From Roseomonas sp. OT10 (GTDB lineage: Bacteria; Pseudomonadota; Alphaproteobacteria; Acetobacterales; Acetobacteraceae), in NCBI RefSeq assembly GCF_020991085.1, contig NZ_CP087719.1:4608001-4672000 (forward strand): a stretch of 64,000 bases of DNA, in the 5' to 3' direction. The notes below the pieces were generated by a model. The model was not told the origin of the DNA. It worked only from the letters and a program-made list of their open reading frames with translations, and did not search any database. Shown here piece by piece: positions 15,835 to 27,095 of the stretch; the first letter of the stretch is position 1; each line of letters begins with the position of its first letter. Position numbers and translations under genes: made by a program.

Positions 15835-16722
15835 GCGCCCAGCGCGACCTGCCGCGCCGCCGCCTTGTCGGCCATGGCCCTGCCATGCATGACGAGCAGC
15901 ACGGCGCTGCCGCGCTCGGCGGAAACCTCGCGCAGCGTCCGGCGCGGCGCGAAGGTTGCGACCGGGTCCTGGTAGAGCTTCTGGTAGCGCGTGCGCGCCA
16001 CGCCCAGGCGAACAGCTCCTCGATCACCACCGCGCCCTCCACCAGCAGAGCGAAGTTCACCGCGAGATAGGCGACGAGCGGCACGGCCGCGTTGCGCGGC
16101 ACGTGCCGCTCGTCGCCTGGGCCTGGGTCAGGCCCTTCAGGCGCGCGAAGGCGAAGAAGGGGGAGCGGGTGGCGGCGACCACGCCGTCGCGCGCGATGCG
16201 CGGAGGCGGCCGCCAGCACCAACCCGAGCGAGGCGGCCGGCAGCAGCAGGTTGGACCAGTCGTCGAAGCCCGCCGCCGGCAGCCAGCTCAGTGTCGCCGC
16301 GAAGGCCACCATCAGCAGCAGGCCGAGCACGAAGCTCAGCACCGCGCGCAGAGCGGCGGCCGCGACCATGCCTGCGCGGTCCGCGACACCGCCGGGCCAC
16401 AGCCCCGCCAGCGCGCCCAGCAGCGGCCCGAGCACCAGCGCGAAGCCCAGCGCGCCCAGCGACAGGATCAGCGTCGCCCCAAGCTGGTAGCCGATTTCCT
16501 CCCAGACGGGGGCGCCGCTGACCAGCGACACGCCGAGATTGCCCGTCGGCGTCAGGCCGATCCAATCGAGGAGCTGGACCAGCGCCGGGCGGTCCAGTCG
16601 TGTCAGCCGCGCATCGCGCTGGCTGCCGTCGAAGCTCTCCCCAGAGCCATGTTCCCAGGATGTGCCGGGGTCGATGAACGCCGTCCTCGCAGCCGGGCCG
16701 GCGCGGCGGCGGATCGGGTGAG
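15835..16722 (-). pseudogene. Decayed ABC-transporter permease with an ATPase-like tail
   Basis: Minus-strand frames contain pieces of an OppB/DppB-type permease. One reads TPTGNLGVSLVSGAPVWEE, then a hydrophobic domain to about 16215. After frameshifts come NAAVPLVAYLAVNFALLVEG and VVIEELFAWAW near 16005-16105. A different frame continues to a stop at about 15835 with SAERGSAVLLVMHGRAMAD, resembling a degenerate ABC ATPase H-loop end. No frame spans the whole and there is no valid start. It appears to be the remains of a peptide transporter joined by deletion. Confidence 0.6.
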
Positions 16723-16828
16723 AGCGGGCCTGCGTCCCCCCGCGCCTCAGCAGAGGGCGCGGCTGTCATGGTAGGGCGATGTCGAACGGAGCGGCCGCGT
16801 ATGACACCCGCATCCGCGCGCGACGACG

Positions 16829-17539
16829 TTACTCCCGGGACAGACGGTAGCCGACGCCTGGCTCGGTGCGGATCAGCCCCGCCGACGAACCCAGCTTCTG
16901 GCGCAGGTGACCGATGTAGACGCGCAGGTACTGGGCGTCCTCCGCATGTCCCGGCCCCCATACCGCATCAAGGAGCTGGCGCTGGGTAACGACGCGCCCT
17001 GCCCCTCCCCGCGTCAGGGCGACGAGGAGATCCCATTCGCGCGGCGTCAGGCGCAGCGGCGAGCCGTCCAGCGTCGCCGTCCGCGCCGCGAGATCCATGG
17101 CGAGCGGACCGATCTGAAACGCTACCGCCGGCGGGTCCTGCCCCGCCGCGGCCGCCGCGCGGCGCAGGGCGGCACGCAGCCGCGCCAGCAGCTCGGAGAG
17201 CGCGAAGGGCTTCTCCACATAGTCGTCGGCGCCGGCATCCAGCGCCGCCACCTTGGCCCGCTCCCCGCCTCGCGCCGAAAGCACGATGATGGGTGCGGCG
17301 GTGAAGGCCCGCAGGCGCGGGATGACCGCCTGCCCGTCGAGGTCCGGTAGCCCGAGATCGAGCAGCACGGCGGCCGGGGAATGGGTGGTCGCGAGGCGCA
17401 GGCCCGCCGCGGCGTCGTCCGCCCGCACCGGCTCGTAGCCGGAGGCGGTGAGCGCCGGTGCGAGGAAGCGATGGATCTGGGGCTCGTCGTCGACCACGAG
17501 GATGCGCGGCACCCCCGGGCCGGGGGATGCGCCGCTCAC
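16829..17539 (-). CDS. kdpE: KdpE, potassium-responsive response regulator
   Basis: A 236-aa OmpR-family regulator. The receiver has ILVVDDEP, phospho-acceptor Asp61 in LLDLGLPDLDG, and Lys in DDYVEKPFALSELLAR. The C-terminal winged helix contains LRLTPREWDLLVALTR and YLRVYIGHLRQKL. The end GVGYRL is typical of KdpE. Its start overlaps the kdpD stop by 4 bp (17536-17539). With KdpD it activates kdpFABC under potassium limitation; the genes lie divergently upstream. Confidence 0.96.
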   Translation of the reverse strand: MSGASPGPGVPRILVVDDEPQIHRFLAPALTASGYEPVRADDAAAGLRLATTHSPAAVLLDLGLPDLDGQAVIPRLRAFTAAPIIVLSARGGERAKVAALDAGADDYVEKPFALSELLARLRAALRRAAAAAGQDPPAVAFQIGPLAMDLAARTATLDGSPLRLTPREWDLLVALTRGGAGRVVTQRQLLDAVWGPGHAEDAQYLRVYIGHLRQKLGSSAGLIRTEPGVGYRLSRE

Positions 17540-20238
17540 GCGGGGAAGCGCACGGCGATGCGCGTCCCCTGTCCGTCGCGGATCGGGCTCTCCGCCGCGA
17601 TCGTCCCGCCCATGGCGCGGACGAGGCCGCGGGCGATGGCGAGGCCCAGGCCGCTGCCCGCCGCGACGCGGTCGGTGCGGGAGGCCCGGAAGAACGGGTC
17701 GAAGATGTGCGCCAGCTCCTCCCGCGGGATGCCCGGCCCGTCATCCTCGATCGAGACGACGACGCTGGCGCCCTCGCGCCGCGCCGCCACAGCGACGGCC
17801 CCGGCCGGGCCGGAGAACTTCAGCGCGTTGTCCAGCAGGTTGGAGAGGATTTGGTCGAACAGCACCGGGTCCAGGGAGGGCGCGGGGAGGTGGGGGTCGA
17901 GCCGCCGTTCCACCGCCCGGCCGGTCGCCTGCGCCGCGCGTCCGGCCACCGCGTCGATGGCGGCGGGCAGGTCCAGCGGCTCGCGCCGCAGCGCCACATG
18001 CCCGCTCTCGAGGCGCACCATGTCGAGGATGTTGGTGGCGAAGCGGCCGAGGCGCGCGGTCTCCTCCTCGGCGGCCAGCAGGAGGTCGGCACGCGCCTCA
18101 GGCGGCAGGGAATCCCCCATCGTCCGCAGCGTCTCCAGCGAGCCGCGGATGCCGGTCAGCGGGGTGCGCAGGTCGTGGCCGAGGGAGGTGAGCAGGGTCG
18201 TGCGCAGCGTATCCGCCTCCGCCCGTGCCGCGCCGCGCGCCCGCTCCTCCATCAGCTCGGCGCGCTCCAGCGCGACGGCGGCTTGGTCCAGCAGCGCGTC
18301 CAGCGCGCGCTCCCGCTCCGCGTCCAGCGGCTCGACGCGGTCGGCAAAGCGCAGGGCGACGAGGCCCGCGACACCGCCCTGCGTGAGCAGCGGCTGGAAC
18401 TGCCAGGCGATGTTGGGCAACGTATCCGTGCTCCAGCCGGTCACGCGGCCCTTCGCGTAGGCCCAGCGCGCCGCGGCCATGGCGGCGTCGTCCGGCTCCG
18501 CGCCGGCCGGGGCGCTGGCGCGGGGGAGGAGGTCGGCGTCGTCCGGCCGGCGCCCGCGCGGCAGGCCGAGGCCCGGCAGATCCTCGCCCGAGAGCGGCAT
18601 CAGGACGCAGACGGGGCAGCCGGCGATGCGCTGCGCCTCCTCGGCGATGAGGGACAGCAGGGCGGGGCGGTCCATCGGCGCTCCCAGGCGCCGGCTGAAC
18701 TCCGCCAGCCGGCGCAGGCCGAGGATGCGCGCCTGCGCGGCGCGGACGGACCGCCCGAGCCGCCCGGTGGTGCCGGCGAGCAGCAGGGCGACGAGGCCGA
18801 AGACGATCGCCCCCAGGATCTCCTGCGGGCCATCGATCGTCAGCGTGTAGCGCGGCGCGATGAAGAGGTAGTTCCATAGCAGGAAGGACAGCACCGCCGC
18901 GGCGAGCCCGTGCGCCGGCCCCGAGGCGACGGCCGCGGCCACGGTCGCGGCGAGGTAGACCATGCCGAGCGAGCCCTCCGTCACCCGCTCGTCGAGCGCC
19001 AGGTTGACCCCCGTGGCCAGCAGGGCGAGGACGGGCACGGCGACCCAGTCGAGCCAGCGGGGGAAGGCGCGTGCGGCCGGCGGGGCCAGGGGCCGCCCCG
19101 CGGCGGCCGGGTTGGGAACCAGGTGCAGCGCGAAGTCGGAAGCCCGGCGCAGCAGGGTGGCGGAGAGGGTGCGCCCGGTCAGGCGGCGCCAGAGGCTCGG
19201 GCGGCCGCGGCCGATGACGAGGTGGGTGACGTTGCGCGCCCGCGCTGCGGCGAGGATGGCACGCGGCAGGTCGGTGTCCACCACCGTTTCCGTCTCCGCG
19301 CCCAGCCCTTCGGCCAGGCGCAGCGCGGGGCCGGGGTCGCCGCCCGCCGCCCCGGGCCGTTCGACATGCAGGGCGACCAGCGGCGCGCGCAGGGCGTCGG
19401 CGATACGGCGGGCCTGGCGCACCGCGGCCTCGGCCGAGGCCTCGCCGCCGACCAGCACCATCACGCGCTCCCCGGCCGGCCAGGGACCCGCGATGGCGTT
19501 GGCGCGCATGTAGCCGGTGACGTCGGCATCGACCCGCTCTGCCGTGCGCCGCAGCGCCATCTCGCGCAGCGCGGCGAGGTTGCCCTCGCGGAAGAAGCTC
19601 TTCATCGCCCGCTGCGCTTGGTCAGGGCGGTAGATCTTGCCCTGGCGCATCCGCTCCAGCAGCTCGGCGGGGGGGATGTCGATCAGCTCCACCGCGTCGG
19701 CACCAGCCAGCACGTGGTCGGGCACCGTCTCGGCCACGCGCACGCCGGTGATACGCGCGACGGCGTCGGACAGGCTCTCCAGGTGCTGCACGTTCATCGC
19801 CGTCCAGACCTCGATCCCGGCGGCGCGCAGCTCCTCCACGTCCTGCCAGCGCTTGGGATGGCGGCTGCCGGGGGCATTGGTATGGGGCAGCTCGTCCACC
19901 ACGAGGATGCCGGGGTGGCGGAGGAGGGCCGCGTCGAGGTCGAACTCTTCCAGCATCCGCCCGCGGTGTTCCATCCGGACGCGGGGCAGGAACTCCAGCC
20001 CCGCCACCTGCGCCGCCGTCTCCGAGCGGCCATGGGTCTCGACCAGCCCGACGACGATGTCGGCACCGCCGAGCGCGCGCCGCCGGGCCTCTGTCAGCAT
20101 CTCGTAGGTCTTGCCCACGCCCGGGGCCGCGCCGAGGAACACCTTCAGCCGGCCGCGGCCCTCGCGCGCCGCGGCGGCGAGCAGGGCGTCCGGATCAGGG
20201 CGCGCGGGGTCCCGCGACGCATTGGCCGGTGGCGTCAC
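17536..20238 (-). CDS. kdpD: KdpD, potassium/turgor sensor histidine kinase
   Basis: About 900 aa from GTG 20238, the usual KdpD length; the open frame upstream to 20715 has no homology and overlaps another gene. Order: an N-terminal KdpD domain with Walker A GAAPGVGKT near residue 30 and VDELPHTNAPGSRHPKRWQD; a UspA-like domain near 250-370 (ERVMVLVGG); four membrane segments near 390-500 with LLWNYLFIAPRYTLTI; a GAF-like region; HisKA with His688 in TSLGHDLRTPLTG; and HATPase with NLLDNALKFSGP and EDDGPGIP. It senses potassium limitation and phosphorylates KdpE. Confidence 0.95.
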   Translation of the reverse strand: MTPPANASRDPARPDPDALLAAAAREGRGRLKVFLGAAPGVGKTYEMLTEARRRALGGADIVVGLVETHGRSETAAQVAGLEFLPRVRMEHRGRMLEEFDLDAALLRHPGILVVDELPHTNAPGSRHPKRWQDVEELRAAGIEVWTAMNVQHLESLSDAVARITGVRVAETVPDHVLAGADAVELIDIPPAELLERMRQGKIYRPDQAQRAMKSFFREGNLAALREMALRRTAERVDADVTGYMRANAIAGPWPAGERVMVLVGGEASAEAAVRQARRIADALRAPLVALHVERPGAAGGDPGPALRLAEGLGAETETVVDTDLPRAILAAARARNVTHLVIGRGRPSLWRRLTGRTLSATLLRRASDFALHLVPNPAAAGRPLAPPAARAFPRWLDWVAVPVLALLATGVNLALDERVTEGSLGMVYLAATVAAAVASGPAHGLAAAVLSFLLWNYLFIAPRYTLTIDGPQEILGAIVFGLVALLLAGTTGRLGRSVRAAQARILGLRRLAEFSRRLGAPMDRPALLSLIAEEAQRIAGCPVCVLMPLSGEDLPGLGLPRGRRPDDADLLPRASAPAGAEPDDAAMAAARWAYAKGRVTGWSTDTLPNIAWQFQPLLTQGGVAGLVALRFADRVEPLDAERERALDALLDQAAVALERAELMEERARGAARAEADTLRTTLLTSLGHDLRTPLTGIRGSLETLRTMGDSLPPEARADLLLAAEEETARLGRFATNILDMVRLESGHVALRREPLDLPAAIDAVAGRAAQATGRAVERRLDPHLPAPSLDPVLFDQILSNLLDNALKFSGPAGAVAVAARREGASVVVSIEDDGPGIPREELAHIFDPFFRASRTDRVAAGSGLGLAIARGLVRAMGGTIAAESPIRDGQGTRIAVRFPA

Positions 20239-20290
20239 GGGCCGCGCCGCAGCGGCGGGGGCCGGCCAGCGCGGTGGCCGGTTCCGGTGC

Positions 20291-20590
20291 TCAGCGATCG
20301 CGGCGCGGATCGGTGAGGACGCCGATCGTAAGGCCGAGGAGGCCGATGGCCACGGCCACGCCGAGCCACAGCGGGGCCAGGACCGGTTCCGACGTCGCCG
20401 GCGTGCAAAGCCCCAGGGCAAGCGATCCGACGAAACTCCACAGCAGGAACATGACGGCCGAGACGGCCTTCGCCCACCGCGATCCGAGGCGGCGCGCCAT
20501 GCGGAATGTTCCACGACGCCTCGACCTGCGCACGGGCGAGGCGAAACGTGCAGGCAAGGGCAGGGGAAGGCGCGAGATGGCGGCTGACAT
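20291..20590 (-). CDS. Small two-helix membrane protein upstream of kdpD
   Basis: A 99-aa ORF (or 69 aa from ATG 20500) with two hydrophobic helices, AVSAVMFLLWSFVGSLALGL and APLWLGVAVAIGLLGLTIGV, and a basic cytoplasmic end. GGGAG 9 bases before ATG 20590 favours the long form. It ends 52 bp before the kdpD GTG and could be co-transcribed as the first gene of a kdpDE operon. I do not recognise the family. It could be a small Kdp accessory protein, but that is only inferred from position. Confidence 0.5.
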   Translation of the reverse strand: MSAAISRLPLPLPARFASPVRRSRRRGTFRMARRLGSRWAKAVSAVMFLLWSFVGSLALGLCTPATSEPVLAPLWLGVAVAIGLLGLTIGVLTDPRRDR

Positions 20591-20639
20591 GCGGCTGTGC
20601 TCCCGTCGTCATACCCTCCGTGATCTGGCCGGAATGGCG

Positions 20640-20738
20640 TAAAATCGCGATCATGATCTCGCGCTCCTGGCATAAAATCCCCGTAAAATCTGCCGCCGGA
20701 GCGACAGCGTCGCATATTTTTATGCGAGTTTTATGGGG
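20640..20738. promoter_or_regulatory. AT-rich kdp regulatory region with repeated TAAAAT/TTTTAT boxes
   Basis: An AT-rich patch in an otherwise GC-rich locus, between divergent kdpDE and kdpFABC. TAAAATC-type boxes occur at about 20640, 20673 and 20684, and the opposite orientation at 20716-20722 and 20729-20734. A perfect 6-bp inverted repeat CGCATA-TTTT-TATGCG covers 20711-20726. KdpE sites in enterobacteria are T-rich (TTTATA...TTTACA), so these are plausible KdpE operators and promoter elements. Confidence 0.6.
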
Positions 20739-20822
20739 ACCGCCTGGACCACGAATGGCTTCTTTACGCGCTCTTCCCGATTGATCTCCCCGGTGCCGGC
20801 CACACGCCGGCCGGAGAGTTCC

Positions 20823-20906
20823 ATGCTCGACCTTGCCCTCATTGCCCTCGGTCTCGGCGGCTTCGCGCTGATGGCCGCCTATGTCGCCGGGTGCGACCGG
20901 GTCTGA
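20823..20906 (+). CDS. 27-aa single-helix peptide, first gene of the kdp operon
   Basis: Encodes [20 protein letters not shown] then VAGCDRV and a stop: one transmembrane helix with a short polar end. GGAGAG precedes ATG 20823. Similar tiny ORFs precede kdpF in other alphaproteobacterial kdp operons as I recall them. It shares the MLDL start with the KdpF peptide that begins 6 bp after its stop, suggesting duplication. It may be a second KdpF-like stabilising peptide (inference). Confidence 0.6.
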   Translation: MLDLALIALGLGGFALMAAYVAGCDRV

Positions 20907-20912
20907 CGCGCC

Positions 20913-20999
20913 ATGCTCGACCTCATCCTCGGCGGCGCCGTGGGCGCCGGCCTGCTGGCCTACCTGCTATGGGCGCTGCTGCGTCCGGAAAGCCTGTGA
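20913..20999 (+). CDS. kdpF: KdpF, small subunit of the potassium-transporting ATPase
   Basis: A 28-aa hydrophobic peptide, [20 protein letters not shown] followed by ALLRPESL, with the KdpF signature of a single helix ending in A-L-L-R-P-E. KdpF sits in the membrane beside KdpA and stabilises the KdpFABC complex. Its stop is 4 bp before the kdpA ATG. Confidence 0.85.
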   Translation: MLDLILGGAVGAGLLAYLLWALLRPESL

Positions 21000-21003
21000 T
21001 CCC

Positions 21004-22701
21004 ATGACCCTCATCGGTTGGGCGCAGATCGCGCTCGTCCTCCTCCTCGCCGTGGCGATCGCCGTGCCGCTCGGCCGCCACATCGCCGCCGTGCTGGACG
21101 GCCGCGTCGCCTGGCTGCGCCCCGTGGAGGCCGCCTTCCATCGGCTGGGCGGCATAGATCCCGGCCGCGGGCAGGACTGGAAGGGCTATGCCCTCGCCAT
21201 GCTCGCCGCCAACGCGGCGGGCTTCCTGCTGCTCTTCGCCATCCTGCGCCTGCAGGGGGTGCTGCCGCTGAACCCGCGCGGTTTCGACGGCATGTCGCCC
21301 TGGCTCGCCTTCAACACGGCCGTCAGCTTCGTCACCAACACAAACTGGCAGGCCTATTCGGGCGAGGCCGCAGCCTCCTACCTGTCGCAGATGGCCGGCT
21401 TCACCGTGCAGAACTTCCTCTCGGCCGCCACGGGCATCGCGCTGGCCGCCGCCGTGTCGCGCGCCTTCGCGCGCGGCGGCGTGCGGGAGCTGGGGAATTT
21501 CTGGACCGACTTCATCCGCGTGAACCTCTACGTGCTGCTGCCGATGAGCCTCGTCCTCGGCGCCGCCTTCGTCGCGCTCGGCATGCCGCAGACCTTCGCG
21601 GACTACGCGACGGCCACGACGCTGGAGGGCGCGGAGCAGATCATCGCGCTCGGCCCCGTCGCCTTCCAGGTCGCCATCAAGCACCTGGGCACCAATGGCG
21701 GCGGCTTCTTCGGCGTGAACGCGGCGCATCCCTTCGAGGGGCCGGACGCGATCGCCACGTCGCTGCAGATCATGGCCCAGCAGGTCATTCCCTTCGCCCT
21801 CTGCCTGACCTTCGGCCGCATCGTCGGCGACATCCGCCAGGGCCGCGCGCTGCTGGCGGTGATGGTCGGCTTCATCCTCCTGGCCACGGGCGTCATCTAC
21901 GCCGCCGAGGCCGCGGGCAACCCGCTGCTGACCGCGCTGGGCGTCGATCCCGGCCTGGGCAACATGGAGGGCAAGGAGGTCCGCTTCGGCCTGCCGCTCG
22001 TCGCCCTCTTCGCCGCGACCACCACCGGCGCCTCCTGCGGCGCGGTGAACGCGATGTTCGACAGCTTCATGCCGCTCGGGGGCATGGTCCCGCTCTTCCT
22101 CATCCAGCTCGGCGAGGTGCTGCCGGGCGGCGTCGGCTCGGGGCTCTACGGCATGCTCGTCTTCGCGTTGCTGGCGGTCTTCGTCGCCGGGTTGATGGTC
22201 GGGCGCACGCCGGAATACCTGGGCAAGAAGGTCCAGGCGCGCGAGATCAAGCTCGCCATGCTGGCGGTGCTGATCCTGCCCACCGTCATCCTCGGCTTCA
22301 CCGCGGTCGCGGTGGTGCTGCCCGCGGCGGCGGCCTCGATCCAGGATGCCGGACCGCACGGGCTTAGCGAGATGCTCTACGCCTATAGCTCGGCGGCCGG
22401 GAACAACGGTTCGGCCTTCGGCGGCCTCACCACGGATACACCGTGGATGAACGTCACCCTCGGCCTCGCGATGCTGCTGGGGCGCTTCGCCTACGTCGTG
22501 CCGGTGATGGCCATTGCGGGATCCTTGGCGGCCAAGGCGAAGGCCCCCGAGAGCGCGGGCACCTTCCCCACCCACGGCCCGCTCTTCGCCGGGCTGCTGG
22601 CCGGCGTGATCCTCATCCTCGGCGGGCTGCAGTTCCTGCCCTCCCTCTCCCTGGGTCCGATCGCCGAGCATTTCACCCTGCTCGCCGGCAAGACCTTCTG
22701 A
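21004..22701 (+). CDS. kdpA: KdpA, potassium-binding channel-like subunit
   Basis: A 565-aa membrane protein of the KdpA family with about 10 membrane segments. The four selectivity-filter-like loops are visible: [49 protein letters not shown] and [14 protein letters not shown]. It binds and translocates potassium in the KdpFABC P-type ATPase. It is transcribed between kdpF (4 bp upstream) and kdpB (11 bp downstream). Confidence 0.97.
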   Translation: MTLIGWAQIALVLLLAVAIAVPLGRHIAAVLDGRVAWLRPVEAAFHRLGGIDPGRGQDWKGYALAMLAANAAGFLLLFAILRLQGVLPLNPRGFDGMSPWLAFNTAVSFVTNTNWQAYSGEAAASYLSQMAGFTVQNFLSAATGIALAAAVSRAFARGGVRELGNFWTDFIRVNLYVLLPMSLVLGAAFVALGMPQTFADYATATTLEGAEQIIALGPVAFQVAIKHLGTNGGGFFGVNAAHPFEGPDAIATSLQIMAQQVIPFALCLTFGRIVGDIRQGRALLAVMVGFILLATGVIYAAEAAGNPLLTALGVDPGLGNMEGKEVRFGLPLVALFAATTTGASCGAVNAMFDSFMPLGGMVPLFLIQLGEVLPGGVGSGLYGMLVFALLAVFVAGLMVGRTPEYLGKKVQAREIKLAMLAVLILPTVILGFTAVAVVLPAAAASIQDAGPHGLSEMLYAYSSAAGNNGSAFGGLTTDTPWMNVTLGLAMLLGRFAYVVPVMAIAGSLAAKAKAPESAGTFPTHGPLFAGLLAGVILILGGLQFLPSLSLGPIAEHFTLLAGKTF

Positions 22702-22712
22702 GGCATACCATC

Positions 22713-24767
<2,055 letters not shown>

Positions 24768-24770
24768 GCC

Positions 24771-25355
24771 ATGTCCCTGCTTCGCCCCGCCGCGACCGTC
24801 GTCGTTGGCTTCACCCTCCTGCTCGGCCTCGCGGTGCCGGCCGCCTTTACCGGGATCGCCGGCGTCGCCCTGCCGTCCCAGGCCGGCGGCTCTCTGATCG
24901 AGCGTGATGGGCGCGTGATCGGCTCCGCCCTCATCGGCCAGACCTTCACGGAGGCGCGCTACTTCCATCCGCGCCCTTCCGCGACGTCTGCGGCCGACCC
25001 GCAGGACGGCAGCAAGACGGTCGATGCCCCCTACAACGCCGCCGCCTCCGCCGCCTCGCAGCGCGGCCCGACCAGCCAGATGCTGATCGACACAGTGCAG
25101 GAGCGGATGGCGGAGTCCGGCCCGGCCCCGGTGCCGGCCGACGCGGTCACCGCCTCCGGCTCCGGGCTCGATCCGGACATCAGCCCGGAGAACGCCGCCC
25201 GCCAGGTGGCCCGCGTCGCGGCGGCCCGCGCCATTCCGGTGGAGCGCGTGCGCGCGCTGGTCGCAGCGAACACGGTGGCGCCGGCGCTCGGCTTCCTCGG
25301 TGCGCCGCGGGTGAACGTGCTCAGCCTCAACCTTGCGCTTGACGCGACACGCTGA
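24771..25355 (+). CDS. kdpC: KdpC, potassium-transporting ATPase subunit C
   Basis: A 194-aa protein with one N-terminal membrane anchor (ATVVVGFTLLLGLAVPAAFT) and a periplasmic domain. Family motifs are [47 protein letters not shown] and the C-terminal VNVLSLNLALD. It is 3 bp after kdpB and closes the operon. KdpC stabilises the complex and the potassium entry site. Confidence 0.95.
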   Translation: MSLLRPAATVVVGFTLLLGLAVPAAFTGIAGVALPSQAGGSLIERDGRVIGSALIGQTFTEARYFHPRPSATSAADPQDGSKTVDAPYNAAASAASQRGPTSQMLIDTVQERMAESGPAPVPADAVTASGSGLDPDISPENAARQVARVAAARAIPVERVRALVAANTVAPALGFLGAPRVNVLSLNLALDATR

Positions 25356-25488
25356 TGGCCTCGCCCCAGGAGAAAGGGGGAATACAGGTGCTATTTCGCG
25401 CTGGTGCTGCTGCTCGCCTGCGGCCTCGTGGCAGCTTACATCCAGCACCAGGCAGCCGGCGGCCCCCAGCTCCGGGCGACGCGCTGAT

Positions 25489-25666
25489 GCTCCTCTGCCT
25501 GCGCCATCCCGTCTGCCTGGACGTCCGGCACATGGCGCGGAGCGAGGTCCATCGCGGCCTCACCGACGGGCTGTCGCCCGATCAGTGGCGCCAGATGGAC
25601 GCGCTCACGACGCGCCGAGGGGAGACGAGCCAGAGCTCGCTCGCGTGGCTGCGAGGAATGCCGGAG
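25489..25666 (+). pseudogene. Tn3-family transposase relic, left part
   Basis: One frame encodes MARSEVHRGLTDGLSPDQ, then WRQMDALTTRRGETSQSSLA and WLRGMPE. This resembles the N-terminal-domain stretch of Tn3-family TnpA, where a DALL...RQSTLAWLRQ-type sequence is usual. The frame is cut at 25666 by the IS3 element and resumes on the other side at 26991. The 133 bp between kdpC and this relic contain no recognisable gene apart from a short hydrophobic frame (CYFALVLLLACGLVAAYIQ) without a clear start. Confidence 0.5.
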
Positions 25667-25716
25667 TGAACCGCGCCGGGTTTGGCGGAGGCTCCAACCG
25701 TTGAGAGGATGGAGCG

Positions 25717-26049
25717 ATGACGGCGAAGAAGACGGCGGCGAGCTACTCGCCTGAGGTTCGGGAGCGGTCGGTGCGGCTGGTGCTGGACGGCGCCGGGGAG
25801 CATGGCTCGCAATGGGCGGCGATTGGCTCGATCGCGGCGAAGATCGGCTGCACGGCGGAGACGCTGCGTCGCTGGGTCCGGCAGGCCGAGCGTGACCGCG
25901 GCAAGCGTGCCGGGCCCACGAGCGAGGATCGGGATCGCATCAAGGCGCTGGAGCGGGAGAACCGCGAGCTGCGCCAGGCGAACGAGATCCTGCGCAAGGC
26001 ATCAGCGTATTTTGCCCTGGCGGAGCTCGACCGCCGGTCGAAGCCATGA
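25717..26049 (+). CDS. IS3-family transposase OrfA
   Basis: A 110-aa OrfA with an N-terminal helix-turn-helix ([16 protein letters not shown], then [19 protein letters not shown]) and a leucine-zipper-like helix [19 protein letters not shown]. It ends AELDRRSKP. It binds the terminal repeats. Its stop overlaps the orfB ATG by 4 bp (ATGA, 26046-26049). Classic IS3 elements make OrfAB by -1 frameshifting in this overlap. Confidence 0.95.
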   Translation: MTAKKTAASYSPEVRERSVRLVLDGAGEHGSQWAAIGSIAAKIGCTAETLRRWVRQAERDRGKRAGPTSEDRDRIKALERENRELRQANEILRKASAYFALAELDRRSKP

Positions 26050-26951
26050 TCGCCTTCATCGACGATCATCGGGGCGTGTACGGGGTCGAGTCGATCTGCC
26101 GGGTTCTGCCGATCGCCCCGTCCACCTACCACGCCCATGCCGCGCGCCGCGCCGATCCCACTCTGGGCTCGGCCAGGTCGCAGCGGGACAGCATGCTGCG
26201 GGCGGAGGTGCGGCGGGTCCACGCCGAGAACTTCGGCGTCTACGGCGTGCGGAAGGTCTGGCGCCAGCTCGGCCGCGAGGGGACGTCGGTCGCCCGCTGC
26301 ACGGTGGCGCGGCTGATGCGCCAGATGGGCCTGCGCGGCGTGGTGCGTGGCAAGGAGACCAGGACGACGGTGCCCGACAAGGGCGCGCCATGCCCGGCCG
26401 ACCGGGTAAACCGGCAGTTCCTGGCGCCGCGGCCGAACCTGCTCTGGGTGTCGGACTTCACCTACGTCGCGACCTGGCAGGGCTTCGTCTACGTCGCCTT
26501 CGTCATCGACACCTTCGCGCGGCGGATCGTCGGCTGGCGGGTGTCGCGCACCTCCCATGCTGGCTTCGTCCTGGATGCCCTGGAGCAGGCGCTGCATGAC
26601 CGGCGGCCTGTCCAGGGCATGGGGCTGATCCATCACAGCGATCGCGGGGTCCAATACGTGTCTATCCGCTACACCGAGCGCCTGGCGGAAGCGGGCATCG
26701 AGCCGTCGGTCGGCAGCGTCGGCGACAGCTACGACAACGCGCTGGCCGAGAGCGTCATCGGCCTGTTCAAGACCGAGGTCATTCGGCGCCGCGGCCCGTG
26801 GCGCAGCCTGGAGGGCGTCGAGTTCGCCACCCTCGAATGGGTGGACTGGTTCAACAACCGCCGCCTCCTCGAGCCGATCGGAAACATCCCGCCCGCCGAG
26901 GCGGAGGCGCGCTACTATGCCGCCCAGGAGGCCATAGCCCTGGCGGCCTGA
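26046..26951 (+). CDS. IS3-family transposase OrfB (DDE integrase)
   Basis: A 301-aa DDE transposase. An N-terminal HTH_21-type domain includes [18 protein letters not shown]. The rve core has the first Asp in [15 protein letters not shown], the second in [11 protein letters not shown], and the Glu in [19 protein letters not shown]. The C-terminal [20 protein letters not shown] is the usual IS3 end. All catalytic residues are present, so it looks functional. Confidence 0.95.
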   Translation: MIAFIDDHRGVYGVESICRVLPIAPSTYHAHAARRADPTLGSARSQRDSMLRAEVRRVHAENFGVYGVRKVWRQLGREGTSVARCTVARLMRQMGLRGVVRGKETRTTVPDKGAPCPADRVNRQFLAPRPNLLWVSDFTYVATWQGFVYVAFVIDTFARRIVGWRVSRTSHAGFVLDALEQALHDRRPVQGMGLIHHSDRGVQYVSIRYTERLAEAGIEPSVGSVGDSYDNALAESVIGLFKTEVIRRRGPWRSLEGVEFATLEWVDWFNNRRLLEPIGNIPPAEAEARYYAAQEAIALAA

Positions 26952-26990
26952 CTCACGCCAAACAGCCTCCGCCAAACCCGGCGCGGTTCA

Positions 26991-27095
26991 GAGGCCACCA
27001 GGCCGTCCGCCTGTTCGGCCTGATCGAACGTCTCTGACAGATCCGGGCCGTCTACGCCCGCGTCGGCGTCCTGTGCGAGATGAACCACGCCGCAT
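26991..27095 (+). pseudogene. Tn3-family transposase relic, right part
   Basis: Removing the IS3 element and one GAG copy joins WLRGMPE to EATRPS, then after a one-base shift LFGLIERL, a stop codon, and QIRAVYARVGV. This follows the order seen in Tn3 TnpA after the WLR motif, where an IERL-x-x-IRA-type helix is usual. The frameshift and stop show the gene was dead before or after the IS insertion. It ends where the next IS remnant starts at 27096. Confidence 0.45.

Larger units (their letters stand above)
25667..26990 (+). mobile_element. Intact IS3-family insertion sequence, 1324 bp
   Basis: The element has perfect 27-bp terminal inverted repeats at 25667-25693 and 26964-26990. They begin TGAACCGCGCCGGG at each end and close in TG...CA. 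It is flanked by a 3-bp direct repeat GAG (25664-25666 and 26991-26993), a typical IS3 target duplication. It encodes orfA and orfB in overlapping frames and interrupts a Tn3-transposase relic. Intact ORFs, repeats and target duplication point to a recent insertion. Confidence 0.95.

Noticed and set aside
20239-20715. N-terminal extension of KdpD back to 20715
   Set aside because: No KdpD homology before GTG 20238. The extension is Arg/Pro-rich and overlaps another membrane-protein ORF and the AT-rich control region.
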